Notes under the pieces: generated by a model | The model's input: the letters and a program-made list of their open reading frames with translations, nothing else | Told to the model about the DNA's origin: nothing | The model's database searches: none | Origin: JAGQIB01 sp041393395 | GTDB lineage: Bacteria > ARS69 | Reading direction: 5' to 3' | DNA: 64,000 nt | Assembly (NCBI GenBank): GCA_041393395.1 | Contig: JAWKKG010000003.1 | Coordinates: 558,001 to 622,000, forward strand | Made by a program: the position numbers and the translations under genes | In this document: piece by piece, positions 41,040-50,800 of the stretch | Position numbering within the stretch: position 1 is the first letter of the stretch | How the letters are laid out: the number at the start of each line of letters is the position of its first letter

Positions 41040-42619
41040 TCGCCACCGCCGGGATGGTGGCGGGCGTCGCGTCCGCCGAGCCGGCACTCCGCGACGTCTC
41101 CGCGGAATGCGGGATCGACTTCGTCCATGCGAACGGTGCCACCGGCGGCAAGAACTACTACGAAGTGATGGGTTCCGGCGTGGCGCTGCTCGACTTCGAT
41201 GGCGACGGTCGCCTCGACGTCTACTGCGTCACGTGCGTCGGTCCGAACCGCCTGTACCGAAACGTCGGCGAGTTCCGTTTCGAGGAAATGCCCGGCGCGG
41301 CCGGCGCGGCGGACGAGGGTTACGGCATGGGCGCGGTGGCGGCGGATGCCGATGGGGACGGGGACCCGGACCTGTACGTCACGAACTTCGGCGCGAACGC
41401 GCTGTACCGGAACGACGGCGGCGCACGCTTCGTGCGCGTGACGGCGGGCGCGGAGGACGACCGCTGGGGTTGTGGCGCCTCGTTCCTGGACTACGATCGC
41501 GACGGCGTGCTCGATCTCTACGTCGTGAACTACGTGCAGTGCGCGGTGCCCGACACGAACGTGTGCCCCACCGAGGACGGTCATCGCCTGTACTGCGGCC
41601 CACGACGTTACCCACGCGCCGCCGACGTGCTGCTGCGCGGACTCGGCGGCCTCCGGTTCGAGGACGTCTCCGAGAAGGCCGGCGTGGCCGGAGTCGCCGG
41701 GCGCGGCCTCGGCGTGATCGCGTTCGATGCGGATCGCGACTCGTGGCCCGATCTCTACGTGGCGAACGATCTCGACCCGAACTTCCTGTTCCGCAATCTC
41801 GGCGACGGGACGTTCGAGGAGATCGGCATCCTCTCCGGGGTCAGCCATTCCGAGGACGGAATGGAAGAGAGCGGCATGGGAGTCGCGGCGGGCGACTACG
41901 ATCGCGACGGCTGGCTCGACCTCTTCGTGACGAACTACGTGAACGAGACGAACACGCTGTATCACAACGAAGGCGACGGCTTCTTCCTCGACGTCTCCGC
42001 GATGACCGGCGTGGGACCGTCCAGCCTCCCCTGGATCTCCTGGGGCACCGAGTTCCTGGACTGGGATCTCGACGGCTGGCCCGACCTGCTGGTGGTGAAC
42101 GGCCACACCGAGTCGGAGCCCGAGCTCGTGGATCCCACCACCACCTGGAAGCAGCGCGGGTTCCTCTACCGGAACGTCGGCGAGGGGCGTTTCGAGGACG
42201 TCACGCAATCGGCCGCCCCGGCGCTGCTGGTGCCGCAAGCGAGTCGCGCCGCCGCGTTCGGAGACCTCGACGACGACGGAGACGTCGACGTGCTCGTGCA
42301 GGCACAGAACGCGCCGCTGCTCGTCCTGCGCAACACCACGGCCGATGCGAACTGGATCGGAGTTTCCACGCGCGGCACGCGCTCGAACCGCGACGGCGTG
42401 GGCGCCCGCGTGGAGGTCCACACCGGCGACGTGACGCTCGTTCGCGAGCGCCAGGCCGGCGGGAGCTATCTTTCCTCGAACGATCCGCGGCTCGCGTTCG
42501 GCCTCGGGACGGTCGCGGCCGTGGACTCGGTCGTGGTCGCCTGGCCCTCGGGCACGCGAAGCGTGCTGCGCGCACCCGAGGTCGGCCGCTACCACGAGAT
42601 CGTGGAGAGCGAGGACTGA
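41012..42619 (+). CDS. FG-GAP/VCBS propeller with ASPIC/UnbV C-terminal domain (CRTAC1-like)
   Basis: A 535-residue exported protein starting at ATG 41012 after GGGAG. The signal peptide is LALIATAGMVAGVASA. The FG-GAP blades carry calcium loops DxDGDGxxDxxV (DFDGDGRLDVYC, DADGDGDPDLYV, DYDRDGVLDLYV, DYDRDGWLDLFV). A Cys-containing insertion (CAVPDTNVCPTEDGHRLYCG) is typical of CRTAC1 relatives. The last ~75 residues are ASPIC/UnbV (NRDGVGARVEVHTGD, SVVVAWPSGTR). It overlaps the TPR lipoprotein gene. It is probably a calcium-dependent surface or adhesion protein. Confidence 0.92.
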   Translation: MASRLSLALIATAGMVAGVASAEPALRDVSAECGIDFVHANGATGGKNYYEVMGSGVALLDFDGDGRLDVYCVTCVGPNRLYRNVGEFRFEEMPGAAGAADEGYGMGAVAADADGDGDPDLYVTNFGANALYRNDGGARFVRVTAGAEDDRWGCGASFLDYDRDGVLDLYVVNYVQCAVPDTNVCPTEDGHRLYCGPRRYPRAADVLLRGLGGLRFEDVSEKAGVAGVAGRGLGVIAFDADRDSWPDLYVANDLDPNFLFRNLGDGTFEEIGILSGVSHSEDGMEESGMGVAAGDYDRDGWLDLFVTNYVNETNTLYHNEGDGFFLDVSAMTGVGPSSLPWISWGTEFLDWDLDGWPDLLVVNGHTESEPELVDPTTTWKQRGFLYRNVGEGRFEDVTQSAAPALLVPQASRAAAFGDLDDDGDVDVLVQAQNAPLLVLRNTTADANWIGVSTRGTRSNRDGVGARVEVHTGDVTLVRERQAGGSYLSSNDPRLAFGLGTVAAVDSVVVAWPSGTRSVLRAPEVGRYHEIVESED

Positions 42620-42644
42620 TGCTCCGCGTCGTGTCGCGCCGACG

Positions 42645-43172
42645 TCAGGCGGGCGGGATGTCTCCCGCGTAGTCCGCCCGGTACCCCGCGAGCCTCGCCG
42701 CCCAGAGCTGCGCCATCGTCGTGGCGAACTGCCGCAGGTGGAGCAGGTCGTGCACGCGCCAGGCCGTGATGAAGTCGCCGGCCTTCATCGTGCCGCCGCG
42801 TGGATGATCCACGGTCTTCTCCAGGTCCTCCAGGGTCAACGTCGAGAGCCAGCGGCACGAGTCCGCGCGCTCCGAGGACCAGTCGAGGAAGACGGCCCCG
42901 GGATCCATCTCGTTGTACTGCCGCGACGTGACCCAGCCGACCGGGTCGATTCCCTTGTCGATCGGCCGTCCCTCCACGGCGCAGCGCGCCCGTTCGCGGA
43001 AGTCCTCTTTCTCTTCGTCCCGCAGGTGCGCGAGGATCTCGAGCGGCGACCAGCGCTCCGGAGCGGGGCGCGTTCGGAGCATCTCCAGATCGGTGCCCTG
43101 GAAGATCCCGAGCAGCGCGCCGGGGAAGCGCGCGAAGTCGTCGATCATCCGGAACAGCGTTTCTTCGTTCAT
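42645..43172 (-). CDS. DinB-family metal-dependent protein
   Basis: A 175-residue four-helix bundle of the DinB superfamily. The metal ligands are likely His49 (LEILAHLRDEE), His141 and His145 (WRVHDLLHLRQ). Such proteins include thiol-dependent transferases (bacillithiol or mycothiol S-transferases, maleylpyruvate isomerase) and proteins of unknown role. The start overlaps the stop of the lipid kinase gene (ATGA), so the two are co-translated. It lies 25 bp from the end of the convergent FG-GAP gene, and the substrate is not predictable. Confidence 0.85.
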   Translation of the reverse strand: MNEETLFRMIDDFARFPGALLGIFQGTDLEMLRTRPAPERWSPLEILAHLRDEEKEDFRERARCAVEGRPIDKGIDPVGWVTSRQYNEMDPGAVFLDWSSERADSCRWLSTLTLEDLEKTVDHPRGGTMKAGDFITAWRVHDLLHLRQFATTMAQLWAARLAGYRADYAGDIPPA

Positions 43173-44059
43173 TTCGCCTCCGTCGTCGGGAAACGCGCGC
43201 GGAGCGCCCCGGGTTCGATGCGGATCGTGAGCTCGTGACGTCGCTCGGAGTAGACCTCACCGTCGGCGTGGAACGGAAACCCGCGACGCGACGCGAAGGT
43301 GAGCCGCTCGCCCCGGAACATCGAGACTCGCGGGTCACTCACGTGCGTACCGGAGATCGCCTTGGGCAGCGTGCGCATGACGGCCAGGCGCCCCATCGCG
43401 TCCACGACGCACACGTCGAGGCGTCCGTCGGCGTTGTCCGCGTCCGGCGTGAGGAGGAAGCCGCCGCCGACCCGAGGGCCGTTCCCCACGCACACGAGGA
43501 GCCGTTCTCCGTCGACTTTCCGGTCATCGATGCGGATCTCGAGGTCCGGGCATTCCAGGTGTGCGAGCGCCTTGACCACGGCGGCGAGGTAGATCGTGAA
43601 CCCGCGGAGGTGCCGGATCTTGCGGGACTCGATCGTGACCTGGGCCTCGAACCCGAGACCGAGGCTGTTCGCGAACCAGCCGTCGTCGAAGCGACCGAGA
43701 TCGAGCGGCCGATCGCGCCCGCTCACCAGCACGTCGAGCGCGGCGTCGAGGTCCGGCGGGATGCCGAGCGCCATCGCCAGATCGTTGCCGGAGCCGAGCG
43801 GCACCACGCCGAGCGTGGCGCTCGTGCCGGCGAGTCCGTTCACGACCTCGTGCGCCGTGCCGTCGCCGCCGACGGCGGCCACGATCCGGGAGCCCGACTC
43901 CGCCGCGGCCCGTGCGAGCTCGATCGCGTGCTTCGATTCCCGCGTCTCGCGCACCTCGGCCTCGAGGCCGTGGCGCGCGAATCTCCGGGGCAGCTCGGCC
44001 GCGAGCTTGCCGGCGCGACCGCGTCCGGCCGCCGGATTCAGGATGAAGGTGACGTCCAT
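43169..44059 (-). CDS. YegS/BmrU-type lipid (diacylglycerol) kinase
   Basis: A 296-residue lipid kinase. The first motif VTFILNPAAGRGRAG is the nucleotide loop, and VAAVGGDGTAHEVVNGL contains the GGDGT signature (64-68). LGVVPLGSGNDLAMALGI and DLGRFDDGWFANSLGLGFEA match the family lipid-binding core. The start at 44059 is chosen over 44095 because 44095 falls inside the loop of the bactofilin terminator. It phosphorylates diacylglycerol or a sphingoid/polyprenol-type lipid at the membrane. It is coupled to the DinB gene by a 4-nt overlap. Confidence 0.92.
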   Translation of the reverse strand: MDVTFILNPAAGRGRAGKLAAELPRRFARHGLEAEVRETRESKHAIELARAAAESGSRIVAAVGGDGTAHEVVNGLAGTSATLGVVPLGSGNDLAMALGIPPDLDAALDVLVSGRDRPLDLGRFDDGWFANSLGLGFEAQVTIESRKIRHLRGFTIYLAAVVKALAHLECPDLEIRIDDRKVDGERLLVCVGNGPRVGGGFLLTPDADNADGRLDVCVVDAMGRLAVMRTLPKAISGTHVSDPRVSMFRGERLTFASRRGFPFHADGEVYSERRHELTIRIEPGALRARFPTTEAK

Positions 44060-44075
44060 CGCGGGAGCATCCAAT

Positions 44076-44115
44076 GAAACGGCCCCGGAGTCCATCGGGA
44101 CCCCGGGGCCGTTTC
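44076..44115 (-). terminator. Hairpin terminator after the bactofilin gene
   Basis: A perfect 13-bp stem (gaaacggccccgg 44076-44088 with 44103-44115) and a 14-nt loop, 34 bp after the bactofilin stop. The stem is strong, but the T-tract on the minus strand is short (GTTTCATT). It also lies just upstream of the lipid kinase start. Confidence 0.7.
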
Positions 44116-44149
44116 CGGACCCTTCGCGATCTGTGGTCGTGCGTTCGTG

Positions 44150-44611
44150 CTACTTGCGGGCGAGCTGCTCGGCGACTTCCTCGATCTTCTCCTGAAGCGC
44201 CTTGGCATCCTCTCCGCCGGCGTTGCTGCGACCGTTCGAGCTCGCGCCCGTCGCCGCACCCTGCGCGGTGTTGCAGCTGCCCTGGAACGAAACGCCTTCC
44301 TCGATCACGAGACGGGAAGTGACCATCTCGCCTTCGAGACGACTTCCGCTCTGCAGCGTGATCTTCTCGGAAGCGTGGATGTTCCCCTTGATCGTACCGG
44401 CCACGACAGCGCACTTCGTGTTCACGTCGGCGTCGACGAGCCCGTTGCGCCCGACGACCAGAGTCTCGCTCACGCGGATCTTGCCGGTGAACTTGCCGTC
44501 GACCCGAAGGTTGCCCGAAACCTCGAGCGTACCGTCGAAAGAGGAGCTCTCGCCGATCATGGAGGTGGCTTCGCCGTTGTCCGGACCGAGTCCCGGCTTC
44601 TTGCCGATCAT
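44150..44611 (-). CDS. Bactofilin (polymer-forming cytoskeletal protein)
   Basis: A 153-residue protein with CAGGAGG before its ATG at 44611. Residues ~20-115 form the bactofilin beta-helix core with short repeats of strands (GTLEVSGNLRVDGKFTGKIR, VVAGTIKGNIHASEKITLQS, RLEGEMVTSRLVIEEGVSFQG). The N- and C-terminal tails are flexible, and the C-terminal tail is helical (DAKALQEKIEEVAEQL). Bactofilins polymerise at the membrane without nucleotides and organise wall synthesis or envelope structures. No peptidase or wall enzyme is directly adjacent. It is monocistronic, with a terminator downstream. Confidence 0.94.
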   Translation of the reverse strand: MIGKKPGLGPDNGEATSMIGESSSFDGTLEVSGNLRVDGKFTGKIRVSETLVVGRNGLVDADVNTKCAVVAGTIKGNIHASEKITLQSGSRLEGEMVTSRLVIEEGVSFQGSCNTAQGAATGASSNGRSNAGGEDAKALQEKIEEVAEQLARK

Positions 44612-44922
44612 GTGGTGCCTCCTGGAATTCGGAACCGGGGGAAGAATTCGCGACCCTATCCGACGCCCACCCCCCTGTCAAGGAGGGCGCCCCCTGGAGC
44701 CTTGATCGGACAGGGTTTGGCGGATCTTTAGGCAGGATTGACCGGAGAATTGCGCGGCTTGGGAGAAGCTTGCAGGAGCCGTTCGCGGCCCGGATCCGGG
44801 CCGTGGGGGCGGGGCTGCGGACGGGCGTCGGACCCGAGCCGGTTTCGCCTGCGAGAAAGAGGAAAGGGGGGCGCGAGCGCCCCCCCCTTTCTCGATCGAC
44901 GCCGGAAGACGCGATCCCGCGT
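44612..44922. other. 311-bp intergenic region
   Basis: This gap contains the presumed bactofilin promoter and, on the right, the terminator at 44863-44892. No small gene or RNA element was identified. The tail of the upstream region (44650-44700) is rich in C and A without a clear promoter. Confidence 0.4.
44863..44892 (-). terminator. Hairpin terminator after the small barrel gene
   Basis: aaaggggggcgc (44863-44874) pairs with gcgccccccc-ttt (44878-44890) with one extra C. The minus-strand continuation reads TTTCCTCTTTCTC, a good T-rich tail. It sits 31 bp past the barrel stop. Confidence 0.75.
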
Positions 44923-45426
44923 CTAGTTGCCGCCGAAGTAGTAGTTCAGGTTGATGCTGCCGCTGGAGAGGAAGCCCACCCGGGTTCCGCCGTTGATGCG
45001 GAGCGACAGCGGCCACAGGTCACCCGAGATCGAGACTCCGTCGCCGAGGCGCTTCTCGAGCCCGCCCCCGAAGCCGAAGCCGATGAACGGATCCGTGCCG
45101 CCGGTGCCGTTGCCGATCGCGTCGGTGACGAGGAAGAACGAGCCGCCCACACCGAGGTCGGTGGAGCCCTTGGTGTCCACGACGACGAGCGCCTTCGCGC
45201 CGAGTCCGAGGTTCGTGGTGCCCTCTCCCGAGCGGAGCGAGAACGTGCCGCCGAACTTGAAGTCGGGCGACGCGATCGCGAGCGTCGTGGCCATGGCCGG
45301 ATCGAAATCGGTGAGCGCGTAGCCACCGAAACCCACGCCGATTTCCGCGGCGCGTGCGGTGTTCGCAAGAGCGAGCGTGCCGGTCGCCACGAGGGCGAGC
45401 GCGGCGAGATGGCGCATCGAGATCAT
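44923..45426 (-). CDS. Small outer-membrane beta-barrel protein
   Basis: A 167-residue exported protein. The start at 45426 has GAGGAG 7 nt upstream. The signal peptide is HLAALALVATGTLALANTARAA. The mature ~140 residues are Gly-rich amphipathic strands (EIGVGFGGYALTDFD, TNLGLGAKALVVVDTKGSTDLG, DPFIGFGFGGGLEK), and the end is a barrel-like aromatic strand, INLNYYFGGN. It is probably an eight-stranded barrel of unknown role. It is transcribed in the same direction as the PorV-like gene upstream, separated by 164 bp. Confidence 0.77.
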   Translation of the reverse strand: MISMRHLAALALVATGTLALANTARAAEIGVGFGGYALTDFDPAMATTLAIASPDFKFGGTFSLRSGEGTTNLGLGAKALVVVDTKGSTDLGVGGSFFLVTDAIGNGTGGTDPFIGFGFGGGLEKRLGDGVSISGDLWPLSLRINGGTRVGFLSSGSINLNYYFGGN

Positions 45427-45590
45427 CGGCGTTCTCCTCGCGAGATGACCGGGGTTCACCGGTCGGATTCCGAATCGGCGGCCTTCCGCCGAACCGGGCG
45501 AGGATTAGCACTGCGGCCGCGGACACGCAAGGGTGCCCGCGGCCGCCGGGGAGCCCGGAACGGGCCCGCAATCGCGCACGAAGCGCCGCG

Positions 45591-46679
45591 CTAGAAGCCG
45601 AGTCGCATCTCCAGGGCGTGCAGGTTCTGACGCTCGGCGCCCGGAAACGCGCCGAGCTCCTGTCCGTACCAGGCGTAGTCCAGCGTCAGGATCGGCACCC
45701 GGAAGCTCGCGCCGAGGCTGGAGTAGCCCTGGTGGAATCCACCCCGGAACGCGAGACGCGGGAAGCGCACCTCCACGCCGAGTCGCATCGCCTGGGCGAG
45801 CGACTCGCCGCCGAAGACGTCGCGCGCATCGGCCGCGAACAGGACTTCCCGCACGACGCCGGCGTTCCGCACGGGGCGGAACGCGCCGCCGAGGTCGAGC
45901 GCGGTGTCGATCGGTTCGCCGTCGATGTAGCCGAAAGCGTCGCGCACGACGGCGGCCGCGGTCCAGCGGGACTCGGGGCGCTGCCAGGCGGCGCCGAAGT
46001 CCATCGAGAAACCGGAGTCGGCCTGCTCGAGCTCGTTCAGGATGTCGTTCGGATCGAAGTCCGCGACCTCGCGCGCCGTGAGCACGCGGTCCGACGAGCG
46101 TCGCCAGATGCTCTTCACCGAGGCGCCCGCCGTGATATCGGCCCGGCCGAGTGGCATGGCGGCACCGGCGGTCGCGACGATGTCGTCGATCACCTTCGAG
46201 GAGACCCGCGGCTCGTAGACTCCGCGATCGATCTTGAGGGAACCGGATCCGCTCGAGTACACGCCGAAGCCCATGCCCGGACGGACCATGTCGACGTACG
46301 CGCTGGCGCCCGCCGTCACCCACTTGTTGTCGAACGGAGCGAGCTCCTCGTAGAACGTCGCGTCGATCGTGTCGAAGTCCTCGAACTGCTGCTCGTGCTC
46401 GTTGATGAAGTTCACGACCTCGTTGAACGCCTCGTCCAGGCGGGCCTGTACGCCGAGGCCGGAGACGCTCGTGCCCTTCACCGCGAACAGCATCGCGGGG
46501 TTGTAGTACAGCGCGTTGCGATCGTCCGCGGCGGCGATGAAGGCGTTGCCCATGCCGAGCGGACGGATGCCCGCGAGGCCCGGGGCCGGAACCTCGGCCG
46601 CGACCGATCCGGCGCCGCCGATCAGGGCGGCGGTCACGGCGAGCGAGCCGAGGGCGGCGCTCGTGGTCTTGCGATTCAT
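45591..46679 (-). CDS. PorV/FadL-like outer-membrane beta-barrel
   Basis: A 362-residue barrel starting at 46679 after GGGAG, with signal peptide (ALGSLAVTAALIGGAGSVAA). The early motif GIRPLGMGNAFIAAADDRNALYYNPAML is the hallmark of the FadL/PorV/TraF-like superfamily (GMGxA...D..A..YNPA). Strands continue through DYAWYGQELGAF and end MRLGF, with a terminal Phe. In T9SS, PorV shuttles cargo to the sortase; here it could be either a PorV analogue or a lipid transporter. The gene upstream encodes a TPR/calcium lipoprotein, about 30 bp away, probably in one operon. Confidence 0.82.
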   Translation of the reverse strand: MNRKTTSAALGSLAVTAALIGGAGSVAAEVPAPGLAGIRPLGMGNAFIAAADDRNALYYNPAMLFAVKGTSVSGLGVQARLDEAFNEVVNFINEHEQQFEDFDTIDATFYEELAPFDNKWVTAGASAYVDMVRPGMGFGVYSSGSGSLKIDRGVYEPRVSSKVIDDIVATAGAAMPLGRADITAGASVKSIWRRSSDRVLTAREVADFDPNDILNELEQADSGFSMDFGAAWQRPESRWTAAAVVRDAFGYIDGEPIDTALDLGGAFRPVRNAGVVREVLFAADARDVFGGESLAQAMRLGVEVRFPRLAFRGGFHQGYSSLGASFRVPILTLDYAWYGQELGAFPGAERQNLHALEMRLGF

Positions 46680-46708
46680 TTCGTAGTCTCCCTTCCGTGT
46701 CCGCCGGC

Positions 46709-47614
46709 CTAGAGGCCGGAGCAGCCCAGCAGGCGCGAGTCCTCGTCCACGAGACCGTCCCCGTCGTCGTCGATGCCGTTCAGGCACTCTTCGTCCACGA
46801 GACCGTCCCCGTCGTTGTCCCCTTCTCCCGAGTTCCCGGGAACGCCGGTGTTGATGTAGAACGCGCTGAGATTCCCACCGAGCGAGTCGATCAGATTGTT
46901 CAGGTCTTCGATGTCCACGCCGGAATCGCCGAGCGCGTCCGACAGAACGTCGCCGCCCTCGTCGAGCAAGTCGTTGAGGTCGTCGATCATGTCGTTCAGA
47001 TCGTCCGGCGGGATGTCGTCGAGTCCGTCGAGCGTGTAGTCGCCGTCGCCGTCGTTGCCGAGTCCGAACACGGAAGGATCGAGGTCGTCGCCGTCGATGA
47101 CGCCGTCGCCGTTCGTGTCGCGCAGGCGAAGCACGCCGCGCAGCGTGAAGGCGACGCCCAGGTCGAGGTCCACGTTCGCGTCCACGAACGAGCCCTCGGT
47201 CGCCTCGCCGTCCCGGATCGGCTGCAACGCGTCGAGCACCACGGCGTTCGTCTGGTACAGCGCGTTCGCGATCGGGATCTCGTAGTCGAAGATCTCGGTC
47301 GCGCCGTTGCCGCCGGCGTCCGTCAACGTCTGGACGAGCTGGAACACGTCGATGTCTGAGTTCAGCACGGCGGCCTTGGCGAGGAAGTACCGCGCCTCGC
47401 TGTGATTCGGACGGAGTTCGGTCGCCGCCCGGAACTTGGCCTCCGCCGTCCCGTAGTCCGAGACCCGGATCGCCTGGTGACCGTCGGCGAGCAGGGCGTC
47501 GAAGCTGGAATCGTCGACCGTCCAGTCGAAGATGTTGTTACAGGCCCCAATCGTCAGGAGAGACGGGATCAAGGCGGCAACTCCCGCCTTCCGACCACTT
47601 CGGATCCCGAACAT
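46709..47614 (-). CDS. TPR/calcium-motif lipoprotein
   Basis: A 301-residue lipoprotein starting at 47614 with AAAGGA upstream. The lipobox is TIGAC. A TPR-like pair follows (DYGTAEAKFRAATELRPNHSEARYFLAKAAV is split across about residues 45-75). The middle and end carry calcium loops DTNGDGVIDGDDLD and, near the C-terminus, DNDGDGLVDEECLNG and DDDGDGLVDEDS. A hinge region is very Asp- and Leu-rich (DDLNDMIDDLNDLLDEGGD). It probably precedes the PorV-like gene in one transcript. Calcium binding is expected from the motifs. Confidence 0.8.
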   Translation of the reverse strand: MFGIRSGRKAGVAALIPSLLTIGACNNIFDWTVDDSSFDALLADGHQAIRVSDYGTAEAKFRAATELRPNHSEARYFLAKAAVLNSDIDVFQLVQTLTDAGGNGATEIFDYEIPIANALYQTNAVVLDALQPIRDGEATEGSFVDANVDLDLGVAFTLRGVLRLRDTNGDGVIDGDDLDPSVFGLGNDGDGDYTLDGLDDIPPDDLNDMIDDLNDLLDEGGDVLSDALGDSGVDIEDLNNLIDSLGGNLSAFYINTGVPGNSGEGDNDGDGLVDEECLNGIDDDGDGLVDEDSRLLGCSGL

Positions 47615-47813
47615 CGGCTGTCCTTTCCCCCGAAGCGCAAGTCTTGCCAACGGGTGCCACGACGCGAGTTCGTGGTGGGGGGCGGAGTGACCTCCTATGG
47701 TCGGAGCCGGCGGATATGTCCTTGAGTGATAAACAGACACAGATCCGGCCGCCCGGATGGCCGGCGCCGGGAGCCGGCGCGGGAGGTCGGGGCAGGTGAC
47801 GGCATAAGAAAAA

Positions 47814-47841
47814 GGATCCCGGAGGCGAGCCCCCGGGATCC
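47814..47841 (-). terminator. Hairpin terminator after the subtilase gene
   Basis: ggatcccgg (47814-47822) pairs with ccgggatcc (47833-47841). The minus strand continues CCTTTTTCTTAT, a clear T-tract. It lies 35 bp past the protease stop. Confidence 0.85.
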
Positions 47842-47875
47842 CGTCTTCCCGTGCATCCGATCGCCGCGGGCGCGG

Positions 47876-50800
47876 CTATCTCAGCAGGGTGATCTTCTTC
47901 GTCGAGGTCCCCTCCGCGGACTCGAGACGGAGGAAGTAGACGCCCGCCGCGATTCGCCGGCCGGAGGAGTCGGCGCCATTCCAGCGCACCGAGTGTCGGC
48001 CCGCCGGCTGCACACCGTCCACGAGCGTGGCCACGCGACGACCACGCAGGTCGTACACGCTCAGCGCCACGCGGCCGCCGTTCGCCGGCACGTCGTAGCG
48101 GATCTGGGACTCCGCTCCGAACGGGTTCGGCTGCGGCGCCGCCAGCGCGAAGCGATCCGGAGTACCGTCGATCACCGGGCTGTCCACCGCGTTCGTGGTG
48201 GAGATCACGAGACGGTACTCGCTCGCGAGCAGGAGATCGGACGTCTTCTTCTTCTGCACGACCGCGCAGTAGTAGCCGCCCGCGTCCGGCACGAAGCTCA
48301 GGTGCTCGTCCGTGGTGGCGCCGATCGCGCTCCCTCGAGCCATGCCGCCGTACTTGCCCGAGAACGCGTCGACGGGGCCGAAGATCTCCACGTCGAGATC
48401 CGCCGTGCCGCCGAGCGCATCCATCGAGACGAAGAGCGGCGATCCGACGAGAAGCGGATCCACGTAGAACTCCTGGGCGTTCAGGACGTGATTCGCGTCG
48501 ACCGAGTACGGACCGAACGAGTAGAAGCCCGTACTCACGGCTCCCACGTACGGTGCGTCGACCGTTTCGATCACGTAGTCCCCGGCGCCGGCGTTCCAGT
48601 TGATCACGCCGAGGTCCCGCCCGAGGGCCGAGGCGATGTTGTAGTTGCTCACCACGAAGTCCGTGTTGCCGGCGATTCCGTCGGCGCTCCACGCGAGGTA
48701 GGCACCGAAGCCGTCCTTGCTCCCCGTGGATCGTTCGTGCAGTCGCACGTCGTAGTCGTCCGCGGCGTTCGTCGGGATCACGCCGGTGACGGACCAGAAC
48801 GTGTTGGGCGTGGCGGCGCGGAGACCGTCGCACGAGTACTGCCCGTAGCCGATCGGGTTGCGGATCGGCGGAGCCGAGCGCTGCGTCGGCGCGAGTGCCG
48901 GCAGCGTCGCGGACGTCCACACGAACCAGTCCGTGAACTGGTTGTCCGTCTCCACCGACTCGTCCAGCGTCGCCACCGCGTCCGCGAAGGAGCGCAGGTG
49001 ATGACGACCGCCACGCACGATGCTGTAGGGATCGAAGCCCGGCGCCGTGTTGAGTGCGTACTGGGTCGAGCCGGCCGCGAGGTTCGTGCCGCCCTGGTAC
49101 CAGGAGAAGAAGTCGTCGACGTACAGACGCGTCTCCCACGGAGTGACCGCCGTGTTCGGGCCTTCGCTGAAGGTGTTCCAGTTGAAGGACGTGGTCGGGG
49201 TCTCGCCGGTCAGCACGGCCGGCAGCGGAACCGACCCGACGGTCGCGTCGGTGGTGTTGCGCGGCACGATCGGACCGTACCAGCCGCTCGGCGTGGTCCA
49301 GGTGAGGTTCGGCCGGGTGTCGATCACGATCCGATAGCTGAGCGTGTTCGGCAGGTCGCTCGCACCGTTCTTCCAGACCGCGATGCCGTGGAAGTCGGTC
49401 GTGGGAACGTCGACGATGATCGTCTCGTTCGCTCCGGTGCCGCCGGCGTTCGCGTAGCCGCCCGGCATCGTCGTCGTCTTCGAGAAGTACGGCATGTCGC
49501 CCGAGTACATCGAGACGCCGTGGTTCACGCTGCCGGTGACCCACTCCACGCGGACCCGGTACTGCTGTCCGCCGGCCAGGTAGCACTCGTGCAGGTTGAC
49601 GATCTCGTTCGCGCCGAGCGTGAACGGCCCCCAGGTCCCCACCCCGAGGAGGAGGCCCGGATCGGACACGAACTCCACACGCTCACTCGACGCGCCGGTC
49701 GCCTCGAAGTTCAGCACGCTGGCGTAGTAGGTGCCGGACGGCGCCGCGTTGCGGTTGAAGCCCACGAAGTCGGTGAGACCGTCACCGGAGGACGACCACG
49801 CCACGTTCGCACCCCATCCCGCCTGCGGGATGTTGGACGGCGCCTCCGTGTTCAGTCGGATGTCCAGATCCGTCGTGGTGCCGGTGGGGCACACGCCGAA
49901 CGCGTTCCAGTACGCTCCGCCGCTCGTACCCTGGAGGCCTTCCGCGTTGTAGTACGGTCCCCAGCCGGTGCTCAGGGCATAGGGTCCGGCCGTCAGGAGC
50001 AGCGGCGCGGCATTCGCGGTGAGCGCACGGCCCGTCCAGATGAACTGCCGGATGAACTCGTTGTTGGTCTCCGACCACTCGTCCTCGACGAAGTCGAAGT
50101 CGATGTACTGACGGATCGTCTGGCGTCCGCCGCGCACGTTGAGCGGCCCGTAGTTCAGCAGGTAGGTCCGCTCGCCCGGGGCGTGGTTCGGCCGGATGCC
50201 CTGAACCTGCCACACGTCGGAGTAGTAGATCCGATCGTCCGGGTCGTTGATGGTCGGGGTGAAGGAATAGCCCGCATTCTCGGTGACCGCGCACCAGTAG
50301 GTCGCGTCGACGTTGCCCGCGATCGCGGCGGCGCCGAGCGGAGCGCTCGTGAACGTGCCGGTCGCCGAGGCGAGCGGAACGGTGGGGAAGGACCAGCCGG
50401 TCGGCGTCGGGAGACGCATGTCGGGCTCGATCCAGTTGATCGCCCACACGAGGTTCGGCATCACGCCGATGTTGCGGGTCGTGGGCGGTCCCTGGGCGGT
50501 GCCGCCGGCGCCGAGCGCCTCCTTGATCTGCGAGGGCGAGAGGGTCACCCCGTACTTCGCCTTGGCCACGCCCTGCACGGAGGCCACGGCCCCGGTGATC
50601 ATCGGCGACGCACTCGACGTGCCGCTGAACGAGGACGTGTAGTCCTGCTCGCAGCCCGTCTGGTTGAACAGTCCGCCGTAGCCGGCCGTGTAGACGCCGT
50701 TGCCGTAGCCGTGGAAGTTCACGCGGCTGCCCGCATTCGACCAGCAATGGGGCGAGTGCGTGGAGTTCACGCCGGCACCGACCATGATCGCGCCGGAGTT

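Noticed and set aside
44059..44095. ATG at 44095 as the start of the lipid kinase
   Set aside because: It lies in the loop of the strong bactofilin terminator, and the conserved domain starts exactly at the 44059 ATG.
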